NCBI GenBank assembly: GCA_947259625.1
Contig: CAMYMY010000200.1
Coordinates: forward strand, 1-6,843
From: an uncultured Kiloniellales bacterium
Lineage (GTDB): Bacteria; Pseudomonadota; Alphaproteobacteria; Kiloniellales; JAKSDN01
Direction of reading: 5' to 3'
DNA: 6,843 bases
A program made the translations under genes and the position numbers. This document shows, piece after piece, positions 6,552-6,843 of the stretch. A model generated the notes under the pieces. It did not search any database. It worked only from the letters and a program-made list of their open reading frames with translations, and was not told where the DNA came from. How positions within the stretch are numbered: position 1 is the first letter of the stretch; each line of letters begins with the position of its first letter.

Positions 6552-6843
6552 ATGCAGGTGACGGAAACACAGACAGACGGCCTGAAGCACGAATACAAGG
6601 TCGTCATTGCGGCGAGCGACATTGCGGAAAAAATGGCGCATCGCCTTCAGGAAATCGGCCAGCAGGTGCGCCTGCCGGGGTTCAGGCCCGGCAAGGTGCC
6701 GGTCAACATTCTCAAGCAGCGGTTCGGCTCTTCGGTCATGGGCGAGGTTCTGGAGCGGGCGGTTACCGACAGCTCGAACCAGGCGCTCACCGAGCGCGGC
6801 CTGCGGCCCGCCCTGCAGCCGAAGATCGAGATCGTCTCCTTCG
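6552..6843 (+). CDS. tig: Trigger factor, N-terminal part (3' end outside window)
   Basis: The first 97 codons of the ribosome-associated chaperone and peptidyl-prolyl isomerase that meets nascent chains at the exit tunnel. The N-terminus MQVTETQTDGLKHEYKVV is typical of the family, and the ribosome-docking signature GFRPGKVP is at residues 43-50, followed by ILKQRFGSSVMGEVLERAV. Only the ribosome-binding domain is in view; the isomerase and C-terminal chaperone domains lie beyond the window. ATG 6552 is fixed by the conserved N-terminus. The best purine run, GGGAGA at 6533-6538, lies an unusually long 13 bases upstream. No clear promoter is visible between the tRNA and this start, so transcription may come from the tRNA promoter. 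In many alphaproteobacteria clpP, clpX and lon follow, which is an expectation here, not seen. Confidence 0.95.
   Translation, partial: MQVTETQTDGLKHEYKVVIAASDIAEKMAHRLQEIGQQVRLPGFRPGKVPVNILKQRFGSSVMGEVLERAVTDSSNQALTERGLRPALQPKIEIVSF

Noticed and set aside
6127..6561. Plus-strand open frame running through the E1 gene end, the tRNA and the tig leader
   Set aside because: It crosses a clear tRNA gene and its promoter in another frame; its translation of the tRNA region is meaningless.

Overview
The window is about 6.8 kb of GC-rich, densely coding bacterial DNA in which every supported gene lies on the plus strand. Several things point to an alphaproteobacterium, perhaps Rhodospirillales-like (inferred, no search run): the high GC; a two-domain Nnr with an ATAGAGDVLAG-type dehydratase motif; a perfect TTAA-N7-TTAA box of the kind bound by the cell-cycle regulator CtrA; and trigger factor just downstream of a tRNA-Leu. 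I see no insertion sequence, phage gene, CRISPR array, toxin-antitoxin pair or defence gene. The region reads as core or near-core chromosome.

Layout. (1) Bases 1-780 hold the 3' part of a gene for a long Ala/Lys/Pro-rich linker ending in a SPOR domain (peptidoglycan binding, cell envelope). (2) Bases 826-1641 encode an HpcH/HpaI-family class II aldolase with its catalytic and metal-binding residues intact. (3) Bases 1735-3240 encode bifunctional Nnr, which repairs damaged NAD(P)H hydrates. (4) An AT-rich gap with the CtrA-like box precedes a 97-residue uncharacterised protein at 3359-3652. (5) A second AT-rich gap (3653-3865) contains an operator-like inverted repeat and a candidate promoter. 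It precedes (6) an 806-residue thiamine-diphosphate enzyme at 3866-6286, related to the homodimeric pyruvate dehydrogenase E1 (AceE) but shorter, with GDA in place of GDG in the cofactor motif and no E2 or E3 gene beside it. (7) A good sigma70-type promoter, tRNA-Leu(UAG) with encoded CCA, and a GC hairpin follow. (8) The 5' end of tig (trigger factor) runs off the window at 6552-6843.

The genes do not form one pathway. The aldolase and nnr could be cotranscribed, but each has its own plausible start signals. The small gene, the E1-like gene and the tRNA each appear to have their own promoter. The points most worth following are the CtrA-like box in front of the small unknown gene and the stand-alone AceE-like enzyme. 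Nothing seen here clearly amounts to a new multi-gene system.
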